DNA of 64,000 nt. Origin: Bradyrhizobium sp. ISRA464 (GTDB taxonomy: Bacteria; Pseudomonadota; Alphaproteobacteria; Rhizobiales; Xanthobacteraceae). The first letter of the stretch is position 1; each line of letters begins with the position of its first letter. A program made the translations under genes and the position numbers. Shown piece by piece: positions 54,248 to 62,908 of this stretch. The stretch covers positions 6,758,001 through 6,822,000 of the forward strand of contig NZ_CP094526.1 of NCBI RefSeq assembly GCF_029910095.1, given 5' to 3'. A model generated the notes under the pieces. That model searched no databases, was not told the origin of the DNA, and saw nothing but the letters and a program-made list of their open reading frames with translations.

Positions 54248-55653
54248 GCGAGCGGGCGGACTGCGAAAACGAAAATGGGTCATGCGCCAGACGGAACCGG
54301 ATATGACAACGGACCGTAACACCGCATTTGGGCGGCGCAGGGCCACTGATGCTGTGGGCATGAGTTCCGGCAAACTCCCGCTTTGTGAATGTCTGAATAC
54401 GTCCGGTGGCTATACGTTCTCAAGCGCCAACCATGGCGCGCCTGGTCCAAGCTGAGAGACCATCTTGGGGCGGCTCGCCGGGGCTCGTCACGCGCGACCG
54501 TTCGCCGGTGGGCGCCGTTGCTGTTTCAAGCTCTCGAGCGCGCGACGCCGCGCTCATGGGTCTCGGGCATCGGACTTCCTGCAAGCTGGGGTCCAGGCCG
54601 CGGCATCGCGCGTCACTGCCCCGAGATGCCAGCAGATTCGCAAAAGGCGATATGTAGGGAGGACCTCGAGCAGACCGCCCATATGATGACGATACCTGCG
54701 CTATGACAGGCATTTCTTCATAAAATGCTGATCCGTAACGTCGTGCCGAAACCGCAGCTCTACATACTGCCGACACGACTCTTACAAGGTAGGTGCCTTG
54801 CACGACCTCCTGCCACATATCCTCGGATCTCACGCTCGGCCCGAGAGTGCCGCCACTGGCAGAGCCCCGCAACGCCGCAGCCCATTGTTGACACGCTTGT
54901 TGCCGGCCGTCGTCCATTTTACGCGGCTTACGTTCCGGATGGCCTCACGAATTCTCACTCAAGGACGCCATCGTCAGGTTCGCGTGGTTAGCGACATCGC
55001 TTCCCGGCAGCCGCAACGAGATCTCAGTTCGCCAACTTTGGGTTTTCAGTCAATCATCCGATTGCTGGGCACCACGCCGGGCCGGGTGACGAGAGCGGAT
55101 GGAATTGCAATCCATCTGGCGAACCGCGCCAGATTTCCGATTATGCAACCGCCGCTCAGTGACATGCGCACGCGGTCCGCCATCGCCAACCGCCCATGCG
55201 CGTCTGCAACACGATAGATCGGATCTATCCGCTTCTTGATCGCAAGTTCGCCGCTGGCAGCTATCCGTACACAGTTGGCGTCGCTCCGGTTATCTCCGTG
55301 ACAGCTCCACAACCTGACGCAACGTCAGATTCAACTCGTTTCGCTGGCCATCACTCCAAGGTGCGGATCGTGATGCGATTGACTTTCATCTCCACGGCCC
55401 GCCCTTTGCGAGGCGCTGTACTGAACATTCGCACATAGCTCGACATCAACATTGGCGCCGACAGCTCCGTTCTGATCTTTTGTCGCTCGTTGTGTGCGCC
55501 GTCATGTCAGCTTGGCAATAAAGCTGTCTATCACTAACGCAGCTCTGCATCATACATTCGAGCGTCCCTCGTTCTGCCATGTTCGCAGCCAAAGCACACG
55601 CTTGCCGCAGACGCATGTCGCGTCCGCGATGGTGAGTGTCGCAGGAGAGTTCT
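54248..55653. other. Decayed stretch with no supported gene
   Basis: About 1.4 kb with nothing recognisable except copy 4 of the 29-bp element at 55308-55335. Confidence 0.45.
55308..55335 (-). repeat. 29-bp MerR-promoter-like element, copy 4
   Basis: The minus strand reads GTTGAATCTGACGTTGCGTC AGGTTGTG. Diverged at the -10-like end. Confidence 0.5.
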
Positions 55654-56403
55654 ATGGTGAAGCCAGTTGTGATCGTGGTTGGTGCAGACAAGGGTGGCGT
55701 CGGCAAGACGACAGTGTCCAGAACGCTTCTGGACTACTTCAGCGCCAATAGTGTGCAGATACGTGCATTCGATACGGAATCACCTCGAGGAACATTGAAG
55801 CGCTTCTATCCGGATATCACCGAGATCGTCGACATGACGACGACTTCGGATCAGATGAAGATCTTTGATACTCTCAATTCGGGAATCTCCGTCACGGTGA
55901 TTGATGCTCGGGCTGGCCTGCTATCCTCAGCGCTCGGCTCGCTGCGCGACATCGGCTTTCTGGATGCAGCACGGTCGGGCCAGATCACTTTCGCTGTATT
56001 CCACATCCTCGGACCGTCCATCGCTTCGCTTGACGAAATCGCCGAGACTGCATCCTTCATGGCCGGCGCAAAATATTTTCTGGTAAAGAACTTCATCAAT
56101 GATACGCAGTTCTTCCAGTGGGACCAATCCACCTACAATTCGTATTTCCAGCGTATCAAGTATGCAACAGAGCTGACCATCCCCAAGCTCAACGAGATGG
56201 CCTACGAGCAGGTCGAAGTGGCCGCGGTCCCGTTCGTTGACTTCATCGCGAACAAGGCGCGAAACGACGAGCCTGCGAACTACTCCTTCGTGCTACGCGG
56301 CTATGTCCGGCACTGGCTCGCAAATGTCTGGAGTGAATACGACCGCATCAGCTTGACAGAATTGGCTGGCGCCAAATCAGTGACTCGCGGCGGCGAGAAA
56401 TAG
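55654..56403 (+). CDS. ParA/MinD-like P-loop ATPase
   Basis: 249 residues from the ATG at 55654 (AGGAG 7 bp upstream). Deviant Walker A ADKGGVGKTTVSRTLLDYF at residues 11-29 and a Walker B-like VTVIDARAGLLSSALGSL mark the ParA/MinD/SIMIBI fold. The rest (FFQWDQSTYNSYFQRIKYAT; AYEQVEVAAVPFVDFIANKA) is not familiar. Followed at once by a second P-loop protein, with which it probably forms a functional pair. No ParB, replication gene or centromere-like repeats are near, so plasmid partition is unlikely; role unknown. Confidence 0.78.
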   Translation: MVKPVVIVVGADKGGVGKTTVSRTLLDYFSANSVQIRAFDTESPRGTLKRFYPDITEIVDMTTTSDQMKIFDTLNSGISVTVIDARAGLLSSALGSLRDIGFLDAARSGQITFAVFHILGPSIASLDEIAETASFMAGAKYFLVKNFINDTQFFQWDQSTYNSYFQRIKYATELTIPKLNEMAYEQVEVAAVPFVDFIANKARNDEPANYSFVLRGYVRHWLANVWSEYDRISLTELAGAKSVTRGGEK

Positions 56404-56462
56404 ACGCATAGTTGGCGAGTCAAGGGCAGCCCAGGTACGACACTCGACTGATATTGCTGGCG

Positions 56463-57134
56463 ATGTTAGCAACACCCGTCTACATCATCTGCTCTCCGAG
56501 CCCTCAGGTCGGCAAAACCCTTGTCGCTCGCCTCGTGAGCGAGTTCTTGTTGCTGAAGAACGGCGCGGCGCTCTCCTTCGACGTCAATTTGAAGGAGCCA
56601 TCATTGCTGGATTACCTGCCAAGGATCACCGAGACAGCGGACGTGATCGACACTTACGGCAAGATGCAGCTAGTGGACCCGCTGATCATCCATGATCGGG
56701 TGGCCAAGGTGATTGATCTCGGTTTCCATGCCTTCGACGAGTTCTTCAAGATGTGCGATGAGATCGGGTTCATGAAGGAGACGGCGCGCCAGTATGTCGC
56801 GCCGATCATCCTGTTCGTCGCTGGCGCCGATCGTATCTCCTGGCGGAGTTATGAAATGCTGCGGCGACAGGTTCCGCCAGGGAATCTGGTCACCGTTCAT
56901 AATGAATTCGTGCTGCGCGGCGGATTGCCCGAGAACATGAATGACGGACGTGTGCTCCACATCCCTGCGCTACCGATATTTCTAAAGGCCTACATCGATC
57001 GACTGAATTTCTCTTTTACCGGATATCTGCGCAACGAGAGGGATTGGTCAACCGAGCTGCATCAATGGATCCGACGGAACTACACGATGCTTCGGGACTT
57101 GGAACTGAGCCTGATCATGCAACGGCGGTACTGA
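56463..57134 (+). CDS. Second P-loop ATPase, tandem with the ParA-like protein
   Basis: 223 residues from the ATG at 56463; a P-loop SPSPQVGKTLVARLVSEFL lies at residues 11-29 and LFVAGADRISWRSYEMLRRQ later suggests a Walker-type nucleotidase. It lacks the signature lysine of ParA (GGxGKT), so it is a related but distinct NTPase. The end is hydrophobic-aromatic (LNFSFTGYLRNERDWSTELH). An in-frame TTG at 56412 could add 17 residues. Sixty bp after the first ATPase; probably one operon. I do not recognise the family. Confidence 0.68.
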   Translation: MLATPVYIICSPSPQVGKTLVARLVSEFLLLKNGAALSFDVNLKEPSLLDYLPRITETADVIDTYGKMQLVDPLIIHDRVAKVIDLGFHAFDEFFKMCDEIGFMKETARQYVAPIILFVAGADRISWRSYEMLRRQVPPGNLVTVHNEFVLRGGLPENMNDGRVLHIPALPIFLKAYIDRLNFSFTGYLRNERDWSTELHQWIRRNYTMLRDLELSLIMQRRY

Positions 57135-57428
57135 GTACGAGGCTTATATGGAAGGCCGACGTGCCCGCTGTCCATTCTGAGGTTCGTCCGGATTGCTGTA
57201 TTCAATGCGCAGCTTCACCGGGGCTGTCGAAGCCTACGTTCGCGACATGCCTGGCACAGTCGGCTCGTCGAGCTCGGCGCGCATCGCGCGTTAAGATAAC
57301 GGCATCAATTCTCGTCGAGGCCGGTCCGGTCGCCGCTCTGATCTTCTGATAGTCGCCAAGTGATCGGGCCGAGCAGACCCAGCTAGCGTATGGCTCCAGT
57401 TCAGTGGATACCGACCACTGCACTTGTT

Positions 57429-57695
57429 TCACTGTAGTTGACGCGCATCGCGAGCGATGAACTCCAGCACCGACCGCGCCCCGTGGATCTCTCGAGAGAC
57501 ACGCTTTAGGATCCGGATCGTCGATTCATCCGTTGCGATCAGCCCCGCTCTTTCGCAAGCAAGCCCGAAATGATGCATCACCTGTTTATCGGTGGGCGCA
57601 ATGCGGTTCTGCAATGAGATCGTCGTCAATGACGAGAGCATATGCTCGACCACGTCGTTCTCAGCCTGGATCAAGGGTTGCTTTCTTTTAAGCAT
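57429..57695 (-). CDS. Small protein coupled to the SKWP effector gene
   Basis: 88 residues from the ATG at 57695 (MLKRKQPLIQAENDVVEHML...), helical and basic at both ends. The ATG lies within the last codons of the upstream gene (AATGCTTAA), an 8-bp overlap that indicates translational coupling. No family is recognised. A chaperone for the effector is conceivable, but it is not notably acidic as such chaperones usually are. 57135-57428 downstream holds nothing I can support. Confidence 0.5.
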   Translation of the reverse strand: MLKRKQPLIQAENDVVEHMLSSLTTISLQNRIAPTDKQVMHHFGLACERAGLIATDESTIRILKRVSREIHGARSVLEFIARDARQLQ

Positions 57696-59469
57696 TGGCT
57701 CGGCCTTGGGGAATCTGCGTACCATGGACGGATCCGCGAGAGCTATGCTGCGTGCGGCTTCCGTGTTTTGACGTCTTCGCACCATGCGGGTCGACGATTG
57801 CTTGCGAAAGACCGCTTATGTCTGTCGCCGAATCGAGCGCGTGATCTAATCGCTTCTCTCCAATGCAATTCGCTACGGTTTGACGCTGTATGACCTGGAG
57901 CTCCGTGGTGATATCCACTATGGCAGACTGGCGCGCGACCTCTTCGGGCCATTGGCTAAAAGCGTTGATCAACCTCTCGGCTTCGAGCCGCGTAAAATCA
58001 AAGAGCCCGATACCACGGCGATTGATCTCATCGGCAGCCGCGATTGCGGCTTGGCGAGACGCCACCTGCTCCGGCCATCTGCTGAGACCCATCACGAGCC
58101 CCCTCAGGTCTTGAGCAGTAAAACCCGGCAGTCCTGTCTCAGGGTTGGCGCTCCGGAGGACCTCGCCCGCAAGCGCGACGACCGCTTGGCCGCACGGCGG
58201 ATTCTCTGGCCAGTTGCTGAAGCCGTTCACCAAGAGCGCCAATCCCTGACGGGTAAAATCACCTAGCCGAGGGGACCGGCGCAGGATCTCTCGAGCGAGT
58301 GCGGCGGCGGCCTGACGAGAGACCACCTCGTCCGGCCATTTGCTGAAGCCGTTCACCAGGTTTGCCAATCCTTGATGAGTATGATCCGGAAGTTGGCTGT
58401 CGCGGCAAAGGACCTCACCTGCGATCGCGATGGTGGCCCTGCGACAGACTTCATCTTCAGGCCATTTGCTGAAGCCATTCACCAGGTTCGCAAGGCCTTG
58501 CTGAGTGTAGCCACGCAGTTGGGCGGCACTACGAAGCAGTTCCTGCGCGATCGCGACTGTCGCTTGACGAGCGCCTAGCTCATCTGGCCACTTGCTGAAG
58601 CCATTCACCAGGTTTGCCAAATCCTGCTGGCTGAAACTATCAAACCATTTGGCACGCCGAACGACCTCATGCGCGATTGCAACCGCGGCTTGACCACACG
58701 CCGGTTCTTCCGGCCACTTGCTGAAACCGTTCACCAGGATGGACAATCCTTGGGGGGCAAACTCTGGCAACTGCGCGGCACGGCGCTGGACCTCACGGGC
58801 GAGCACGACCGCGGCTTGGCATAACGCTGGCTCTCCTGGCCATTTGCAAAAGCCGTTCACCAGGTTTGCCATTCCCTGCTGCGTAAAATCAGCGAGCCGG
58901 CCGCGGCCGCCCGCGCGGGAAGTGATCTCACCGGCGATCGCAAGGGTGGCCTCGCGAAAGGCCGCCTCTTCCGGCCATTTGCAAAATCCATTTACCAGTG
59001 CTGCCAGGCTCAAATTGTTCAATTCCCGAAGTGACCTGCTCTCATCGCGACAGAACTTGGCAATTCTGATTGCTCCGTTGCGGCATTCCGCTCTTCTGGG
59101 ATGGCGCCCGAATGACGATGCAAAAATCGACAGCGCCCTGATCCCGACTTTCCTGATCAGGGTGTCATCGAATCGCGATAACTGGGCAGCTATCCTTTCG
59201 CATGCCTCCATGCCTGGCTGACCACCGGCCCTTCGGCTAACGGCATTGCATGTCGTGGCGTAGCCCCACGATTTTCTCGCACGGATGGTTTCCTCGAAGC
59301 ATGTCATGAATCTACGCTGAAACTCCGCAGCAGCCTTCTGCAAGAACACTGCCTGTTCGGTCATCCGCAACTGCTTGTCGTGGCTGACCACCGCAGTCGA
59401 GAATTCCGCGATGTTGCGAGCCCATTCAATCTCACTCAGCGCGGCATCGAGCTTCGTTTGCGCGAACAT
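57688..59469 (-). CDS. SKWP-repeat (RipS/XopAD-type) T3SS effector, compact form
   Basis: 593 residues from the ATG at 59469 (GGGAGG just before). After a ~155-residue helical N-terminus (MFAQTKLDAALSEIEWARNI...) come nine tandem ~42-residue repeats with the core LVNGFSKWPE (variants FCKWP, FSNWP, LSRWP, FSQWP), the hallmark of the Ralstonia SKWP/RipS and Xanthomonas XopAD effectors, predicted alpha-helical ARM/HEAT-like repeats. Family members usually exceed 1000 residues, so this is a short version with intact ends. No good tts box precedes it. Role in the host is not known. Confidence 0.88.
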   Translation of the reverse strand: MFAQTKLDAALSEIEWARNIAEFSTAVVSHDKQLRMTEQAVFLQKAAAEFQRRFMTCFEETIRARKSWGYATTCNAVSRRAGGQPGMEACERIAAQLSRFDDTLIRKVGIRALSIFASSFGRHPRRAECRNGAIRIAKFCRDESRSLRELNNLSLAALVNGFCKWPEEAAFREATLAIAGEITSRAGGRGRLADFTQQGMANLVNGFCKWPGEPALCQAAVVLAREVQRRAAQLPEFAPQGLSILVNGFSKWPEEPACGQAAVAIAHEVVRRAKWFDSFSQQDLANLVNGFSKWPDELGARQATVAIAQELLRSAAQLRGYTQQGLANLVNGFSKWPEDEVCRRATIAIAGEVLCRDSQLPDHTHQGLANLVNGFSKWPDEVVSRQAAAALAREILRRSPRLGDFTRQGLALLVNGFSNWPENPPCGQAVVALAGEVLRSANPETGLPGFTAQDLRGLVMGLSRWPEQVASRQAAIAAADEINRRGIGLFDFTRLEAERLINAFSQWPEEVARQSAIVDITTELQVIQRQTVANCIGEKRLDHALDSATDISGLSQAIVDPHGAKTSKHGSRTQHSSRGSVHGTQIPQGRANA

Positions 59470-59855
59470 CAGACCTCCCGTACTTCCCCCACGAGCGCCC
59501 TCGTGGCTATGCGAGCGAAGCGCCCCATCCGGCGCCCAAGAGTGGAGATGAACTGCCTCGTGCCAAGCCTCGCGTCACTGATCGATCGGGCCGACCTGAT
59601 CGCGAGCGCGGCTGCAGCCTTCACGAAAGCGTTTCAGTGGTCACGCCATTCGATCGTTCTGTGCCACATGGCGCGAGGCTCCTCGTTAGGACCAATCAAC
59701 TGCTGGCGTGTCAGCTTTTCCTGACGCTCGGTGGACCTGGGGTTAACCAACAGCCCCTCCCACCGAGAGAACTGAGGATGAGCAAGCTGCTCGAGTTTGA
59801 GTGCCAATGCATCATGATCCCTGCGCGGCATAGCCTCGTTCATCGCCTTTCGAAC

Positions 59856-59884
59856 CTACAACCTGACGCGACGTAAGGTTCAAG
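59856..59884 (-). repeat. 29-bp MerR-promoter-like element, copy 5
   Basis: The minus strand reads CTTGAACCTTACGTCGCGTC AGGTTGTAG. Its AACCTTACGTC-GCGTCAGGTT centre is the most symmetric of the six copies. Confidence 0.6.
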
Positions 59885-60568
59885 CGGTAAACTGGCCTAT
59901 GCAGAGAGCGACGTACACCTGACCGAAACGCTCAGCCGGGTATCACAGCGCGGGTTTGTGGCATGGCCCGCCATGGAGGAAGGCCGCCTGCTCGCGCCAC
60001 CTGAGGTATCGAGCACGGTCGGTTCGTTCTGTTGATTGGTTCGAGCGCGATTGGCGTGTTCCAATTGGACGCAGATGCGGAGATAGCCTATTCCGTGACG
60101 TTGATGAGCGCACGCACCCCGCTCGTTGACCGAAGAGGCGATTGCCGCGCCCGGAACTCGGCGTGCGACCGGGCGCGGTCTGGATCGCCGCGAGCGGACG
60201 CGCCGGTCGCGCTAGCGCCATCGGCGGTCGCATCGTCACAACGGCTTGCGAACTGCTGCTCTCGTCTAGGCGCAGATCCGAGCACCCGCCGATGAACAAG
60301 GTCGGCCACGCTCATGTCAATACTGGCAGCGTCGAGACGAGATCAGGACCCGGCCGGTTCGACCCCGGACCGACCGCCGGCTTCGACCAAGAAGCCATTC
60401 CAGCCCTCCCATCAGCTGAGGCGAGAAAGCCCGACCATGGCTCGTGATCAACCGCTGATATCTTCGCAGTCGATCCCGGCACGAGCACATCGTCCTTGTG
60501 GACTCGGCCCCAGAGAGACGAGCGTATCCCGCGTCACGTTTGATTCGCCCGTCTAGAAAGAACTTCTC

Positions 60569-60606
60569 TCATGCGCGCCCACCAAGCTTGGTAGGAGCGC
60601 GCATGA
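60569..60606. repeat. Long near-perfect palindrome
   Basis: Outer arms TCATGCGCGC / GCGCGCATGA and inner arms ACCAAG / CTTGGT with unequal 2- and 4-bp joints. It may fold as a hairpin or be an operator; no gene is close enough to decide. Confidence 0.55.
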
Positions 60607-60868
60607 ATTCCGCACCGTAGATGACCATAACGCAGGGAAACCTCTCGACCTGCGGCAAATTCCAACACATGCGCAGTGACAAGATGATAATCGATTGATG
60701 AGGGCCTTCGTGCACACCATGCCTTCGCTCTCCTGACCACCTAAGCAATCTGTGACAGGCTCTCCTCAGCGACTTAATCGAATTGAACATCGCTTCGTGG
60801 GAGGGCTGCCTAAGATTGGGAGATTGGACGGGTTTCTTGGCGACTTGAAAGTCGGGTCAGCTTGCGTG

Positions 60869-61057
60869 ATGACGTCAATTGACGACAGATTGAGCGAGAT
60901 AAGATCGGTAAGAAACAGCATTTGGCGTTGTCGTCGGTTGCTCGAAGCCGAGTTGCCGGACGCGGAACGACACGCCCTTGAAAAGCGCCTGCTTGAGCAA
61001 CATTCTACTTTTGAGCGACTCTTGGCGACAACATTTCCTCTGACGCTGCGGTTCTGA
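60869..61057 (+). CDS. Possible small protein (62 aa)
   Basis: MTSIDDRLSEIRSVRNSIWR, then CRRLLEAELPDAERHALEKR and LLEQHSTFERLLATTFP. Heptad-like helices and codon character suggest a genuine small gene, but no family is known and no ribosome site is evident. GTCAGCTTGCGTGATGACG just before it resembles the degenerate tts boxes of nopT and nopP only in its first nine bases. Confidence 0.35.
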   Translation: MTSIDDRLSEIRSVRNSIWRCRRLLEAELPDAERHALEKRLLEQHSTFERLLATTFPLTLRF

Positions 61058-61243
61058 CGTCAATCGAGGTACGCGTCGTTAGAACATCAATAAGTGACGA
61101 GGATCGGGCACATTGTCGAAGAACACATCTTGGCCGAGACGCGAGCAAACTCGTCTCCTCCCGCTTCCTACCCGATTGATCAACCTCGATTCACTCAGCG
61201 TGATGAAGACTTTCGTGGAGCATCGGTTCGGAAACTCATTCCG

Positions 61244-61669
61244 TCACCGTTTCCGAATCGACCGCTTCGATGGTTTCTCACGACGGATCACACGCGACGC
61301 TGCCTTCTTGTGGACGCCGCCTCGTTTCGCGCTTTCCTTTCGTTCCGTCGCGACCGGAATGGCGCGACGGCATTCAGCACGCAAGGTTTTGAAGTTATCT
61401 CTGAGACAGAACATAACGACATCCGTATCCTGACGTCCAGTAAAGTGGCCACAAAAGCGCGTCAAATCCAACCTGCAAGACGACAATGCGTCCTCTGCTT
61501 CTACCGCTCGAGCACGTGCGTGTTCCGTGTACAAAGCCGTTATTATCGCCACGACCGCGATAGCCGTCGCAAAGCGAGGTCCTTTATAGATCCAACGAGT
61601 GCGCGACCCTTGGTTCACGGCATCTCTCTTGACCCGCACGTCCTCCAGGATTGTTTGAATGCGCAACAT
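61244..61669 (-). CDS. Membrane-anchored Cys-rich small protein
   Basis: 141 residues from the ATG at 61669 (MLRIQTILEDVRVKRDAVNQ...). One membrane helix about 35-53 (FATAIAVVAIITALYTEHAR) is followed by SSCRLDLTRFCGHFTGRQDT, then VVMFCLRDNFKTLRAECRRA, a C-x(n)-D-x-x-x-FCG...CL-x-x-N...L-x-x-x-C pattern of the Golgi-type cysteine-rich repeat also found in small proteobacterial exported proteins, and a very basic Arg/Lys tail. The open frame extends to 62101 without family character. Function unknown; probably a periplasmic domain tethered to the inner membrane. Confidence 0.6.
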   Translation of the reverse strand: MLRIQTILEDVRVKRDAVNQGSRTRWIYKGPRFATAIAVVAIITALYTEHARARAVEAEDALSSCRLDLTRFCGHFTGRQDTDVVMFCLRDNFKTLRAECRRAIPVATERKESAKRGGVHKKAASRVIRREKPSKRSIRKR

Positions 61670-62908
61670 CACCCGTCTACCGGAGAACAGGTGGAAGCTG
61701 CCAAAGCGGCGAGGCAGGGAACGCGATGTTTGCGACCAGGCGGCGCTCCCAAGGCGCTTGCTGATCATCGTTCTCGAGACGGCCACAACCTCGCGGCTGA
61801 GACTGGCTTCGCTTGCTGTTGAACAGCGCCACGAATCGAGATCGGGACGTCTCGATTTGTGCGGCTTGATACATGGCCGGTCTCGAACGTCCTGCGTAAC
61901 TATAGTTGATGATTCTACGGCCAACCGATGACCTGGGAGCCCCGAGGGCCGAAGGGAATGATCCACGCGGCGATGCTGGATGAGGAACCTCAGAGCTAGA
62001 GCGACGTCAAACCGCGCACCGCTCGCTCCTCTTGCACGCGCGCGTCCAAGACGTTGGTGACGAAGTAGCCGCACAAGGAAAACGAAGCCATTTACGGCCA
62101 CGCAATCGACCCGTCATGCGATTTCAGTGACCTCGCAAGCCTGGCTACCTTCGTCCGCAAAGACGAGCACGCGGGCCAGCCAAGATGGGGCCTGATCCTG
62201 GTACGCCGTCGCTGCACAGCGGTAAAGCGAAGGCGCCCCGGTTTGACCCCGAATGGAATGCCCTGCTCAGGCCGCAAACGCAGGGACGTTACCCGCGCGG
62301 GGCGTAAGCGACGCAAGGCGCATGCAGCGGCCTCGGGCAGAGCGAGACTGAAGTCTTTGGACATTCGCAACGTTTGTTATCCATCGTGAGGCTTCGGGGC
62401 CGTCGCCTTGTACTTCAGATCGTACGACCTGACGCTACGTGCGATTCAAGCCCTTTAAACGTCGGGCGCGAAAATATGTCCTGCGTTGCACATGTCGAGG
62501 CCCGGGCGCGAGCATGCAGCATGGCGGTCGCCGATGCCGACGACCTGGCCGCCCGGCGCACAACCGACTGTCGAAGGTTGTGCGCAGCGGTTGTTGCCAA
62601 TGCCGACAGAGCGACAGCACAATTCGAGCGACTTGCTTGCGGCAGGGCTGTCGCACTCGGGACTCAAGGCCAAATGAACGCCAGATCGCAAGCTCGCGCC
62701 AATCGCCGCGCGGCGAGCTAACCAGGCGGCTGGCTCCCGGAATCGGGAACGATTTGCGGCTGCTGGTTTGCGTGATCCGAGCAGCGCACACTACAAATGC
62801 AGGAGAAATGAAGAGGCCGTTGCCATCTGCGGCGTCGATCTCCGAAAAGGTCATGACTGTAATGACGATTGCGGATGGATCGACGGCCCTTGCCCTTGGA
62901 GGACCGCT
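61670..62908. other. Gene-poor stretch before nopM
   Basis: No supported gene. It contains copy 6 of the 29-bp element (62421-62450). Open frames on both strands are GC-rich shadows without domains. Confidence 0.45.
62421..62450 (-). repeat. 29-bp MerR-promoter-like element, copy 6
   Basis: The minus strand reads CTTGAATCGCACGTAGCGTC AGGTCGTACG. The most diverged copy together with copy 4. Confidence 0.5.

Larger units (their letters stand above)
59470..60868. other. Gene-free stretch with palindromes
   Basis: No supported gene. It contains copy 5 of the 29-bp element (59856-59884) and a long palindrome at 60569-60606. A GTCAGCTTTTCCTGACGCTC sequence at 59711 resembles half a tts box but faces no gene. 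Confidence 0.45.

Noticed and set aside
55505..55530. GTCAGCTTGGCAATAAAGCT as a tts box for the ATPase pair
   Set aside because: The spacing between the two half-sites is 2 bp too long and the next gene starts about 125 bp away; kept out for lack of support.
59711..59735. GTCAGCTTTTCCTGACGCTC as a tts box
   Set aside because: Only the first half fits, it points away from the SKWP gene and no plus-strand gene follows.
60856..60876. GTCAGCTTGCGTGATGACG as a tts box
   Set aside because: Only nine bases agree and the element would overlap the start of a doubtful small gene.
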